The notes: a model not told the origin generated them from the letters alone. 16,904 bases of DNA from Opitutus sp. GAS368 (GCA_945862035.1 CAMAXB010000030.1:1-16904), one strand, 5' to 3'; shown: positions 7,281-14,913, counted from the first letter of the stretch. Program-made: numbers and translations.

Positions 7281-8360
7281 TTGCGCCTCGCCTCCTTCAG
7301 CCTGCTCACCCTCGTTCTGGCCGCTTCCGCGGCCGGGGCCGAACCCGCCCCCGCGTCACCCTCCGCGTCGGCCGTGGTCCCCGAGGTCGTCAGGCTCCGC
7401 TGGGGGTCCTACTCGCTGTATGTGGAGAACGACATGTTCTTCGCCGGAACGGACCGCCGCTACACCAACGGCGTCAAATTGACCGCCCTCGCGTCGAATC
7501 TGCGGCAGTTCACCGGGCCCGAGATCCCGGCGCCAGTGCGTTGGATTTCGCGTCGGCTGAGCCGCTTTGTGGCGCGCGACGAAATCCCGAAGCTGGGCCT
7601 CGCCATCGGCCACAACATCTACACCCCGGAAAACACGCAGCTCACCACTTACCAGCCCGACGATCGGCCGTACTCCGCCTGGTTGTACGGCGGCGTCTCC
7701 TTCCAGAACTATCGGCCGCCCATCAACGCCTACGGTGATGCCCGCACGCCGCGACTGGACATCCTTGAGGTCAATGCCGGGATGGTGGGTCCCTGGGCCC
7801 TCGGTGAGGAGATCCAGAACAACTACCACCGCCTGATCAACGTCCGGACCGCGAAGGGCTGGGAACACCAGGTCAAGAACGAGCCCGGGCTCAACCTTAT
7901 CTTCGAACGCAAGTGGCGCTACCGGACGGGCGATCTGCTCGGCACCTCCTGGGCCGCCGACTTCATCCCGCACGCCGGTTTCAGCCTCGGCAATGTCTTC
8001 ACCTACGCCAACGCCGGCTTTGAAGTCCGCCTCGGTTACCGCCTGCCGGGCGACTTCGGCACCAATCTGATCCGTCCCACCGGCGACTCGAATCCCCAGA
8101 TCCGCTTTCCGTTCAACGTATTCGCCTTCGCCGGCTTCGATGCGCGCGCCGTGGCCCGTGACATCACGCTCGATGGAAACACGTTTCGCGACAGCGTTTC
8201 GATCGACCGGCAATGGGGCGTGGTCGACTTCGCCAGCGGTCTCGCCCTCGGCGGCCGGACCTGGCAGATCACCTATACGCAGGCCATCCGCTCGCGTGAG
8301 TTCAAGGGCCAGACCGACAATCAGGAGTTCGGCTCGCTCAGCATCACTTTTTTCCGCTAA
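7281..8360 (+). CDS. LpxR-like lipid A deacylase family outer-membrane protein (DUF2219)
   Basis: The 359-residue protein resembles the LpxR/DUF2219 family (PF09982), outer-membrane barrels whose characterised member removes the 3'-acyloxyacyl group of lipid A. Family-like features are YVENDMFFAGTDRRYTNGVKL (split as YVENDMFF, 47-54, and DRRYTNG, 58-64), GHNIYTPE (110-117), DRPYSAWLY (128-136), QNNYHRLI (179-186) and GWEHQVKNEPG (193-203). N50, D51 and H183 are the likely active-site residues by analogy with LpxR. No ATG precedes the conserved part after the methyltransferase stop. TTG at 7281 gives a good signal peptide (MRLASFSLLTLVLAASAAGA). The longer frame back to 7044 overlaps the methyltransferase and is rejected. 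The SIS-domain gene follows after 15 bp. Confidence 0.8.
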   Translation: MRLASFSLLTLVLAASAAGAEPAPASPSASAVVPEVVRLRWGSYSLYVENDMFFAGTDRRYTNGVKLTALASNLRQFTGPEIPAPVRWISRRLSRFVARDEIPKLGLAIGHNIYTPENTQLTTYQPDDRPYSAWLYGGVSFQNYRPPINAYGDARTPRLDILEVNAGMVGPWALGEEIQNNYHRLINVRTAKGWEHQVKNEPGLNLIFERKWRYRTGDLLGTSWAADFIPHAGFSLGNVFTYANAGFEVRLGYRLPGDFGTNLIRPTGDSNPQIRFPFNVFAFAGFDARAVARDITLDGNTFRDSVSIDRQWGVVDFASGLALGGRTWQITYTQAIRSREFKGQTDNQEFGSLSITFFR

Positions 8361-8375
8361 ATCCCTCCGCTCATC

Positions 8376-9143
8376 GTGTCTTCCGCCGACGCCTACTTCG
8401 CCACCGCCACCCAACTGCTCGCCCGCGCCCGCGAGGTGAACGCCCCGACCCTCCGCCGCTGCGGCGCGCTGATCGGAGCCAATGTCGCCGAGGGCGGCGT
8501 GCTGCACACCTTCGGCAGCGGTCACAGCGAGATCATCGGCCGCGAAATCATTGGCCGCGCAGGCGGCCTGATGTGCGTCAGCGGCCTCTTCGATCCCGGG
8601 GCGGGCTTCTCTGAAAACGTCGTGGGCTACGGCAGCCGCCTCGCCGAGAAACATGACAAGATCTACGGCCTCCATGCCGGCGAGACGATCGTCGTGATCT
8701 CGAACTCCGGCAAGAACAGCTCGCCCATCGAGGTCGCCCTCTACGCCAAGCAAAAGGGCCTGCACGTTATCGCCCTCACGGCCCTGTCCATGAGCACGAC
8801 GGCGAAAACCGTACACCCCGGCGGCAAAAATCTCCACGCCATCGCCGACCACGTCCTCGACAATCTCGGGGTTGTCGGCGACGCCATCGTGAAGATCGCC
8901 CCGCCCGACCACGGCGAGATTCCCATGTCCGGCTCACGCCTCCCTGCCGCCGAGGCCGGCCCGACCTCCACCGTGATCGGCGCCATGCTTCTTAACCTCC
9001 TCTCACTTGAGATCATGGACTGGCTCAACCGCAATGGTCACCCCCTCCCCATCCTCCGCAGCCAGAACGTCCCGGGTGGAATGGAGTCCAATATCGAACT
9101 CGCCCAGAGATACCGCACCCGCCTCAGCCGCCCAATCGGGTGA
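8376..9143 (+). CDS. SIS-domain sugar isomerase-like protein (UPF0309 type)
   Basis: The 255-residue protein carries a phosphosugar-binding SIS domain. LHTFGSGHSEIIG (43-55) forms the first phosphate loop, and VVISNSGKNSSPIE (106-119) is the characteristic SIS Ser/Gly-rich motif. A conserved-looking C-terminal part holds AGPTSTVIGAMLLN. It most resembles the UPF0309 family, often labelled sugar isomerase-domain protein, rather than GlmS or MurQ. GTG at 8376 is the start, 15 bp after the upstream stop. The next gene on the same strand encodes a BadF-type sugar kinase, so a role in amino-sugar or other sugar-phosphate metabolism is a reasonable inference. The protein has no signal peptide and should be cytosolic. 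Confidence 0.85.
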   Translation: MSSADAYFATATQLLARAREVNAPTLRRCGALIGANVAEGGVLHTFGSGHSEIIGREIIGRAGGLMCVSGLFDPGAGFSENVVGYGSRLAEKHDKIYGLHAGETIVVISNSGKNSSPIEVALYAKQKGLHVIALTALSMSTTAKTVHPGGKNLHAIADHVLDNLGVVGDAIVKIAPPDHGEIPMSGSRLPAAEAGPTSTVIGAMLLNLLSLEIMDWLNRNGHPLPILRSQNVPGGMESNIELAQRYRTRLSRPIG

Positions 9144-9182
9144 GCGCGCGGCGCGAGGATTTACTTGGATAATGGTCATTCG

Positions 9183-9234
9183 TTATTGGTTACTGGTTAC
9201 GATCCAGAGTCCCATTAGCGATTAACCAATAATC
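9183..9234. repeat. AT-rich inverted repeat between the SIS and kinase genes
   Basis: The arms GTTATTGGTTA (9183-9193) and TAACCAATAAT (9224-9234) pair at 10 of 11 positions around a 30-nt centre. The whole 9168-9250 stretch is made of variants of GGTTA, TAACC and CATTAA, far more AT-rich than the flanking genes. It resembles an interspersed intergenic repeat inserted in an otherwise compact gene run. Confidence 0.55.
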
Positions 9235-9256
9235 ATTAACGATTAACTGTTCTCCC

Positions 9257-10153
9257 ATGAAAATTGGCGTCGATGGTGGCGGCACCAAAACCGAGCTCAT
9301 CCTGGTGGATAACGCCGGGACGATCGTCGACCGCCGCATCGGGCCGGGGTGCAATCCGAGCATCGCCGGTCCCGAGGGTGCACGCCTGATTCTCATCGAT
9401 GCGCTTTGCGCGCTGACCGCCGGGGTCGAGCGCACCCGGATCACGGACACACTTCTCTGCACCGCGGGCAGTCGGGCGTTCTGGCAGGAGACCGCCGCCA
9501 CCCTCGGCGACTTTGGGCGCGTCTACACGACCGACGACTCGCTGCCCGTGCTCGCGCTCGCCACCGACGGACAGCCCGGGCTGGTCCTCCACGGTGGGAC
9601 CGGATCCTTTGTCGCCGCGCGCGCTTCGGCCGATGCACCTCCGCTTGAGGGCTTTTACGCCGGCGGCCTTGGCTGGCGTTTCGGGGATCCCGGCAGCGGC
9701 TACGACCTCGGTCAGCGCCTCATCGCCCGCGGCCTGCTCGAGCTGCAGGGCTGGGCTCCCCCGTCGCGTCTCGGCCCCGCGCTGCGCGATCACACCGGAC
9801 TCCCGGACACCACGGCCATCATCCGGCATTTCTACAGCCACGCCGAACCCAACCGGGTGATCGCGGCCCTCGCGCCCGTCCTGCTTCAGCTCGCCAGCGA
9901 GGGGGATCCCGTGGCCCAGCAGCTGGTCCTCGAATCGACGGGCGAACTGCATGCGCTCGCGGTGCGCGTGGCCTCGCAGCTCTTTCCCGGCATCGCACTG
10001 AATACTCTGCGCGCAGGGTTGAGCGGCCCGATCCTGACTCATCCCGCAGTCGCCCCGGTCCTTGCCCGCATCTCCCCGCTGGCCCTCGTCCCGCTGACGA
10101 CAGCCCCCATTGAGGGTGTCCGTCAGCTTCTCGGGCGTCTCCCTGCCTGCTGA
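9257..10153 (+). CDS. BadF/BadG/BcrA/BcrD-type sugar kinase
   Basis: The 298-residue protein belongs to the ASKHA fold family PF01869, which includes N-acetylglucosamine kinases. The phosphate-1 motif is GVDGGGTKTE (4-13). D93 and D94 (YTTDDSL) are at the place of the catalytic aspartate, and GGTGSFVA (113-120) forms phosphate-2. GGLGWRFGDPGSGYDLG (136-152) matches the diagnostic GG-x-GW-x-LGDEGSG block, except that the glutamate is replaced by proline. A later GLSGPIL segment is also family-like. A likely role is ATP-dependent phosphorylation of an amino sugar, next to the SIS protein. The stop overlaps the start of the next gene by one base (TGATG), which indicates translational coupling. 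The substrate cannot be read from sequence. Confidence 0.85.
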   Translation: MKIGVDGGGTKTELILVDNAGTIVDRRIGPGCNPSIAGPEGARLILIDALCALTAGVERTRITDTLLCTAGSRAFWQETAATLGDFGRVYTTDDSLPVLALATDGQPGLVLHGGTGSFVAARASADAPPLEGFYAGGLGWRFGDPGSGYDLGQRLIARGLLELQGWAPPSRLGPALRDHTGLPDTTAIIRHFYSHAEPNRVIAALAPVLLQLASEGDPVAQQLVLESTGELHALAVRVASQLFPGIALNTLRAGLSGPILTHPAVAPVLARISPLALVPLTTAPIEGVRQLLGRLPAC

Positions 10154-11037
10154 TGGTCGCGGTCAACGAGTCGGTCCTGAGAGAGGACGTCTGGCGCGAA
10201 CGGCGCCAGCGGCACGAGCAACGGGTCCGCGCCTGGACCGATCCCCACCAGGAGCGCGCCGCCCGCGGCGAGAGGCACCCGGTCTACGATTTCCTTTTTA
10301 CCTACTACAGCTTCCGCGCGGCCTGGCTGCGCCGGTGGCATCCGGGGCCTGATGCACGGCTCGAGGGCGCCGCGGCCCGCGACTTCCTGCGCTGGCCGGA
10401 GTACCGCGCGTCAGCCGCCGGCGTGGCGGTCGATCCCACCACCCTCCCACCCTCGCGCCGGGCGTTCGTCAACTGGTTGCACACCTTGCTGGAGGCGATG
10501 CAGACCCGGCCTGCCTTCTTCGGCTGCTTTGGCCTCCACGAATGGGCAATGGTCTACCGGCAATCGCCGGAGGAAATCCGCCACAACGCGTGGCCGCTTC
10601 GCTTCCCGCCCGCCGAGCTGGCGCGCATCGTCGAGGCGGGGCCGGTGTGCTGCTCGCATTTTGATGCCTTTCGGTTCTTCACCGCACCGGCCCGGCCGCT
10701 CAACCGGCTGCAGCCCGACCGCGACTCCAGCGCGCAGCTGGAGCAGCGGGGCTGTCTGCATGCGAACATGGATCTCTACAAATGGGCATTCAAACTCGCC
10801 CCGTTCACCCCGGCTGAACTGGTCGCGGATTGCTTCGAACTCGCGCGCGACATCCGCGAGGTCGACATGCGCGCAAGCCCGTACGACCTCGACGCGCTGG
10901 GGTTTCCGCCCATCCGCATCGAGATCCCCGAGGGGCGCGCCACCTACGAGCGGCATCAGCGGGCATTCTCCGCCCGCGGCGAACCGCTGCGCGCCCGTTT
11001 GCTCGCCCTGTGCCGGCGGCTGCTGGCCGCGGCGTAA
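10153..11037 (+). CDS. putative 3-methyladenine DNA glycosylase family protein
   Basis: The 294-residue protein resembles a bacterial family, common in actinobacteria, that databases usually label 3-methyladenine DNA glycosylase. I know of no strong experimental basis for that label. Matching features are RHPVYDFLFTYYSFRAAWLR (41-60) followed by RWHPG (61-65), and a C-terminal block with SPYDLDALGFPPIRIE, PEGRATYERHQRAF and a closing PLRARLL. Many Trp, Tyr and His residues are present. No helix-hairpin-helix motif of the AlkA or Tag type is seen. It starts at an ATG overlapping the kinase stop, so its translation is coupled to that gene although a repair enzyme and a sugar kinase have no obvious joint pathway. 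Confidence 0.6.
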   Translation: MVAVNESVLREDVWRERRQRHEQRVRAWTDPHQERAARGERHPVYDFLFTYYSFRAAWLRRWHPGPDARLEGAAARDFLRWPEYRASAAGVAVDPTTLPPSRRAFVNWLHTLLEAMQTRPAFFGCFGLHEWAMVYRQSPEEIRHNAWPLRFPPAELARIVEAGPVCCSHFDAFRFFTAPARPLNRLQPDRDSSAQLEQRGCLHANMDLYKWAFKLAPFTPAELVADCFELARDIREVDMRASPYDLDALGFPPIRIEIPEGRATYERHQRAFSARGEPLRARLLALCRRLLAAA

Positions 11038-11165
11038 ACCCGGCTCAGCGCGCCAATGGCAGGGCCGCGACCAAACGACTGACGGCGAAGAAACGGCAGG
11101 ACAAGTTCACGTCTCTACGGTGAGAGGCAGCACCCAAAAACGCATGCGCCATCGAGGGTAAAAAC

Positions 11166-11181
11166 CGGGTATTATTACCCG
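11166..11181 (-). terminator. probable moaA terminator
   Basis: Read on the minus strand, CGGGTAATAATACCCG is a perfect 6-bp stem with a 4-nt loop followed by GTTTTTACCC. It lies 25 bp after the moaA stop codon. The stem is short, so it may be leaky. It also sits between the ends of two convergent genes (11037 and 11207). Confidence 0.55.
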
Positions 11182-11206
11182 CAGTGTCCAAGGCGTAGTC
11201 TATGCT

Positions 11207-12223
11207 CTAGCCGCCGATATAACTCATCTCCACCTTGGGTCGGGTCTGGCCGGCCGCCAGCAAGGCCGACCGGTCATCCGAATAGCGATCCAGCCGGCCC
11301 GCCCAGATTTTTCTGACATAATCTGTTAAATCGGAGTCGCTTGCATTTGAACGCAGGCAGCCCAGCACGTCCCAGCCGACCGCGGTAAACAGGCAGGTGT
11401 AGAGCTTGCCATCGGCCGAGAGCCGGGCGCGATGGCAGTCTTTGCAGAACGGTTCGGTGACGGATGAGATCAGCCCGATCTCACCCCTTCCGTCCCGATA
11501 GCGGTACCGGGAGGCAACTTCGCCGCGGTAGGCGGGTCCGGCCGCCTCCAGCGGCCAGCGCGCCCCGATACGCTCCACGATCTCGCGGGCAGGCAAAACC
11601 TGCGTCGCCGACCAATGGTTCGTGTTCCCGGCGTCCATAAACTCAATGAAGCGAAGCGGCAGACCACGGGAGCGAAAGTGGTCTGCCATCGGCAGGACTT
11701 CCTCGTCGTTGACTCCACGTTGTACGACCATGTTGACCTTCACCGGCAGCCCCGCGGCCGTCGCCGCATCGATTCCGCGCAGCACACGCTCCGGCGAGAA
11801 GCCCAACCCGTTCATGCGTCCCGCGACCGCGGGGTCGAGCGAGTCCAAGGAAACATTCAGGCGGTCCAGTCCGGCCGCCTTGAGCGCGCCGGCCAGTTTC
11901 TCCAGCAACCAGCCATTCGTGGTCAGCGCCACGTCGGGCACGCCGAGTTCCGTCTTCAACATCCGGATCAGGTCCGGCACATCCGCGCGGAGCAGGGGTT
12001 CCCCGCCAGTGAGGCGGATCTTCTCCACCCCGAGGGCGCGAAACGCCGCCACGATTCGCCGCAGTTCAGCCAGCGACATCAGCTGGGGATCCTTCAGGAA
12101 TGCGTAGCCGGGCCCAAACACCTCCCGCGGCATGCAGTAGGGACAGCGAAAATTGCAGCGGTCGGTCACCGAGATCCGGAGATCGCGCAGGGGACGCTGG
12201 AAGGAATCGCGAACAGTGCTCAT
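11207..12223 (-). CDS. moaA: GTP 3',8-cyclase MoaA
   Basis: MoaA is a radical SAM enzyme that, with MoaC, turns GTP into cyclic pyranopterin monophosphate, the first step of molybdenum cofactor synthesis. The 338-residue protein has the N-terminal cluster motif CNFRCPYC (Cx3Cx2C), the SAM-binding RLTGGEPLLR segment, and the second 4Fe-4S site CKDCHRARLSADGKLYTC (Cx2Cx13C). The required C-terminal Gly-Gly is present (EMSYIGG). I chose the ATG at 12223 because it precedes DLRISVTDRCNF by the usual distance; the frame continues upstream another 141 codons through moeA without family similarity. The gene is divergent from moeA, with only about 85 bp between the chosen starts, and ends in a small terminator hairpin. 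Confidence 0.95.
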   Translation of the reverse strand: MSTVRDSFQRPLRDLRISVTDRCNFRCPYCMPREVFGPGYAFLKDPQLMSLAELRRIVAAFRALGVEKIRLTGGEPLLRADVPDLIRMLKTELGVPDVALTTNGWLLEKLAGALKAAGLDRLNVSLDSLDPAVAGRMNGLGFSPERVLRGIDAATAAGLPVKVNMVVQRGVNDEEVLPMADHFRSRGLPLRFIEFMDAGNTNHWSATQVLPAREIVERIGARWPLEAAGPAYRGEVASRYRYRDGRGEIGLISSVTEPFCKDCHRARLSADGKLYTCLFTAVGWDVLGCLRSNASDSDLTDYVRKIWAGRLDRYSDDRSALLAAGQTRPKVEMSYIGG

Positions 12224-12308
12224 GGTCGGTGCAGTCTGCCCACGAAGATCAGCAAATACCTCCAAGCACAAGCCGCGGCCCGGAATTGCACTCCGACCGC
12301 TCTCTGCT
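12224..12308. promoter_or_regulatory. moaA/moeA divergent control region
   Basis: These 85 bp must hold the 5' ends of both divergent transcripts if the chosen starts are right. I see no convincing promoter hexamers, and the space is too short for a typical Moco riboswitch plus promoters. An ATG at 12222 in the moeA frame overlaps the moaA start codon on the other strand. Confidence 0.35.
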
Positions 12309-13538
12309 TTGAGTGCCGCCTTGCCCCCGCTGCCCTCACCCGCCGACGCCGAGCGCGTCATCCTCTCGTCCCTCCCGCTTCTACCCACCGAGCACTGCCC
12401 GCTCGCCTCCGCCCACGGGCGCATCCTGCGCGCCGCCATCCACGCCGACCGCGACCTGCCGCCGTTCAACCGGGTGACAATGGATGGCTTCGCCCTCCGC
12501 GCGGCGGCGGTCGCCGCCGGCACCCGACGCTTCCGCGTCTCCGGCCTGCAGGCGGCCGGCATGGTACCGCAAACGCTCGTCGCGGCGACCGACTGCATCG
12601 AGATCGCCACGGGCGCGATCCAGCCGCACGGCGCGGATGCGATCATCCCCTACGAGGAGGGCCGGCGAGAGGACGAGCATTTCGTCCTTCCGGATGACGC
12701 CAGCGTCGCAGTCGGCCAGCATCTCCACGTACGCGGCTCGGATCATCGCGCCGGTGAAACGCTGGTCACCCCGGGCACACGCCTTTCCGGCCGCGAGATC
12801 GCCGTGGCGGCCTCCTGCGGCCGGGCTTTTCTCAGCGTGGGCCTTCGTCCGCGCGTCGCCGTGGTCGCAACCGGCGACGAACTCGTTGAGGTCGACGCGC
12901 ACGACATCGCCCTGCATCAGGTGCGCAAGTCCAATGACTACGCCGTGCGCGCCGCGTTGCTCGCCAGCAATGCCGTCGCCCAGGCCGAGCGCTTCCACCT
13001 GCGCGACCAGCAGGCGGAGATAGAGCAGGGGCTGCACGCCATTCTCGCCGGGTTCGACGCGGTCATCCTCACCGGCGGCGTTTCCAGGGGAAAATTCGAC
13101 TTCGTGCCGACCGCGCTGGCCAGTCTCGGCGTGGAGAAGCGCCTGCAGGGGATCGCCCAGCGCCCGGGCAAACCGTTCTGGTTCGGCCTCAGCCCTCGAC
13201 GCACTCCCGTGTTCGCCCTGCCCGGCAATCCGGTCTCCACCTACACCTGCCTGCACCGCTACGTGCTGCCCGCGCTGGCGCAGATGAGCGGGGCCACGCC
13301 CCCCACACCCGACTACGTTCCCCTCGCGAATGCCGTCAGCTTCAAGCCACCGCTCGCCTGGCTCCCCCCCGTGCGCCTCTCGTCGGGCCCTGATGGGCGC
13401 CGTACCGCCGCCACCTCCGCGCTCAACACCTCAGGGGATTTCGGCGGGCTCGTCGGCACTGATGGCTTTGTCGAGTTGCCGCCCGGGCCGGGTGTTTTTC
13501 CAGCGGGTACCGGGGTGCGTTTCTGGGCCTGGAGCTGA
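12309..13538 (+). CDS. moeA: molybdopterin molybdenumtransferase MoeA
   Basis: MoeA inserts molybdate into adenylated molybdopterin to give active Mo cofactor. Starting at TTG 12309 the protein has 409 residues, within the usual range of about 400-410. The MoeA landmarks are in order: DLPPFNRVTMDGFAL (family DxPxFxxSxMDGYA), ATGDELVEV, SNDYAVRAAL, the molybdopterin-binding TGGVSRGKFDFVP, RPGKPFWFG and PVFALPGNPVSTY. The first motif carries Thr in place of the usual Ser or Ala near MDG. An ATG at 12222 would add 29 atypical residues and run into the moaA start; TTG 12321 is the other candidate. moaC begins 184 bp downstream, after a long hairpin. Confidence 0.92.
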   Translation: MSAALPPLPSPADAERVILSSLPLLPTEHCPLASAHGRILRAAIHADRDLPPFNRVTMDGFALRAAAVAAGTRRFRVSGLQAAGMVPQTLVAATDCIEIATGAIQPHGADAIIPYEEGRREDEHFVLPDDASVAVGQHLHVRGSDHRAGETLVTPGTRLSGREIAVAASCGRAFLSVGLRPRVAVVATGDELVEVDAHDIALHQVRKSNDYAVRAALLASNAVAQAERFHLRDQQAEIEQGLHAILAGFDAVILTGGVSRGKFDFVPTALASLGVEKRLQGIAQRPGKPFWFGLSPRRTPVFALPGNPVSTYTCLHRYVLPALAQMSGATPPTPDYVPLANAVSFKPPLAWLPPVRLSSGPDGRRTAATSALNTSGDFGGLVGTDGFVELPPGPGVFPAGTGVRFWAWS

Positions 13539-13563
13539 GGGCGGGGGCGGGGGCGGAAGCGGA

Positions 13564-13641
13564 GGATGGGACCTCAAGGACGGATGGGACTGATGGGACC
13601 TATGTTTTCCATCCGTCCCATCCGTCCTGTAGGTCCTATCC
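13564..13641. repeat. long imperfect hairpin of GGATGGGAC units
   Basis: The 33-bp arms 13564-13596 and 13609-13641 pair at 29 of 33 positions around a 12-nt centre. Each arm is built from GGATGGGAC- or GGACGGATG-like units of about 10 bp. The element begins 25 bp after the moeA stop and ends about 80 bp before moaC. It could stop or stabilise the moeA message, or it may be a dispersed non-coding element. Confidence 0.75.
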
Positions 13642-13722
13642 GTCCCCTCCTCCGCCACCCAATCCACCTCATGCGCGGCATTGCGTCAGCCAAGATTTCC
13701 ACCACGTTCCCCCGAACCCGCC

Positions 13723-14220
13723 ATGCTTTCCCACCTCGACGCAAGCAACCGGCCCGCGATGGTCAACGTGGGCGCCAAGGTGGTCACCGCCCGCACGGCC
13801 CACGCCATCGCCGTGGTCTGGCTCCCGCCGGCCCTAGCCCGGCTGCTTGAGGGCGGCGAGATCACTGGAAAGAAGGGCCCAATCTTCCAGACCGCGAGCC
13901 TCGCGGGCGTCATGGGGGCCAAACGCACCAGCGATCTCATTCCCCTTTGCCATCCGCTCGCGCTGGAGGATTGCCAGGTAAGCCTCACGCCCCGCCCCGC
14001 CGCGGCAGACGGCTCGGTGGAAGTCGAGGTGCACTGCCGGGTCGCGCTCCACGGCAAGACCGGCGTCGAGATGGAGGCCCTGACCGGCGCGATGGTGGCC
14101 GCACTCACCCTCTACGACATGGGCAAGGCGGTGACGCACGACATCGTCATTCGTGACGTCCGGCTCGTGGAGAAAACGGGCGGCAAGCAGGACTACCACG
14201 CCCCGGGATCCGCGGCATGA
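13723..14220 (+). CDS. moaC: cyclic pyranopterin monophosphate synthase MoaC
   Basis: MoaC converts the 3',8-cyclo-GTP product of MoaA into cyclic pyranopterin monophosphate. The 165-residue protein has the family pattern: MVNVGAKVVTARTAHA near the start, KKGPIFQTASLAGVMGAK with the conserved lysine, LIPLCHPL with its catalytic histidine, and TGVEMEALTG. LYDMGKAVTHD holds the Asp and Lys of the usual YDMxKA active site, with Gly where Cys is common. The ATG at 13723 fits the family length; an upstream in-frame ATG at 13681 would add 14 residues. Its stop overlaps the moaD start (ATGA), so the two are translationally coupled. Confidence 0.95.
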   Translation: MLSHLDASNRPAMVNVGAKVVTARTAHAIAVVWLPPALARLLEGGEITGKKGPIFQTASLAGVMGAKRTSDLIPLCHPLALEDCQVSLTPRPAAADGSVEVEVHCRVALHGKTGVEMEALTGAMVAALTLYDMGKAVTHDIVIRDVRLVEKTGGKQDYHAPGSAA

Positions 14221-14459
14221 AAACGGTCCACGTGCAATACTTCGCCCTGCTGCGTGAGCAGCGGGGCATCGCCCGCGAGGACATCGCGACCGCGGCGGAA
14301 ACCCCGGCCGAACTTTATGCCGAACTCAGGGCGAGGCATGGCTTCACCCTCGAGGCCGGCCAGCTGCGCGTCGCCGTGGGGGGCGAATTTGCCCCGTGGA
14401 CACTCCCGCTGGCCGCCGGTGCAGACGTCGTCTTCATCCCCCCCGTGGCCGGCGGCTGA
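14217..14459 (+). CDS. moaD: molybdopterin synthase sulfur carrier subunit MoaD
   Basis: This 80-residue ubiquitin-like protein carries the sulfur that MoaE uses to build the dithiolene of molybdopterin. It begins VHVQYFALLREQRGI, typical of MoaD, and ends in the essential Gly-Gly (FIPPVAGG), where the thiocarboxylate forms. It overlaps the moaC stop by four bases, and moaE starts 4 nt after its own stop, so all three should be made together. No activating MoeB gene is visible in the window. Confidence 0.93.
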   Translation: MKTVHVQYFALLREQRGIAREDIATAAETPAELYAELRARHGFTLEAGQLRVAVGGEFAPWTLPLAAGADVVFIPPVAGG

Positions 14460-14463
14460 GCCC

Positions 14464-14913
14464 ATGAACTTTCGCATCAGCGCCACCCCGCTCGATCTCG
14501 ACGCCCTCAAGCGTTCACTGTCCGACGTCCACGCCGGCGCCTGCGTGACCTTCGAAGGCTGGGTGCGCAATCACAACGAGGGTAAGCCCGTGCTGACGCT
14601 CGAGTACGAGTCCTATGCCGTGCTCGCGGAGCGCGAAGGCGAGCGCATCCTGGCCGAGGCCCGCGAACGCTTTCCCGTCACCGCGGCCGTTTGCATCCAC
14701 CGCATCGGCCACCTTGCGCTGGGCGACCTCGCCGTGTGGGCAGGCGTCAGCGCCGCCCACCGTGGCGCCGCCTTTGACGCCTGCCGCTACCTGATCGATG
14801 AGACCAAGGCGCGCGTACCGATCTGGAAGAAGGAGTACTACGCCGACGGCGCCACCCAGTGGATCAACTGCGCCACGCGCGGCGAATTCGCCGGTGCCGT
14901 ACCGCCGGCGTAA
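14464..14913 (+). CDS. moaE: molybdopterin synthase catalytic subunit MoaE
   Basis: MoaE, with two MoaD, converts cyclic pyranopterin monophosphate into molybdopterin. The 149-residue protein shows family features in order: GACVTFEGWVRNHNEGKPV, LEYESYAVLAEREGERI, HRIGHLALGD, VSAAHRGAAFDACRYLID and PIWKKEYYADG with the active-site lysines. The ATG at 14464 is 4 nt after moaD and gives the normal length. The reading frame is open further upstream to 14254, but that overlaps moaD and has no family similarity. A large palindromic element follows, before the convergent next gene. Confidence 0.95.
   Translation: MNFRISATPLDLDALKRSLSDVHAGACVTFEGWVRNHNEGKPVLTLEYESYAVLAEREGERILAEARERFPVTAAVCIHRIGHLALGDLAVWAGVSAAHRGAAFDACRYLIDETKARVPIWKKEYYADGATQWINCATRGEFAGAVPPA

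Noticed and set aside
7356..8912. A 518-codon minus-strand open frame
   Set aside because: It lies opposite the LpxR-like and SIS genes, whose plus-strand proteins have clear family motifs. Its own translation is low-complexity and typical of a GC-rich shadow frame.
11038..11165. Possible tRNA or small RNA gene after the glycosylase-like gene
   Set aside because: No cloverleaf, conserved TTC/CCA-type elements or strong hairpin was found in this stretch.
12381..13256. A 291-codon minus-strand frame
   Set aside because: It lies antisense to moeA, whose conserved motifs fix the coding strand.
13540..13569. G-rich GGGCGGGGGC run after moeA as a G-quadruplex
   Set aside because: Only three runs of three or more G are close together; the fourth is 14 nt away, so the case is weak.
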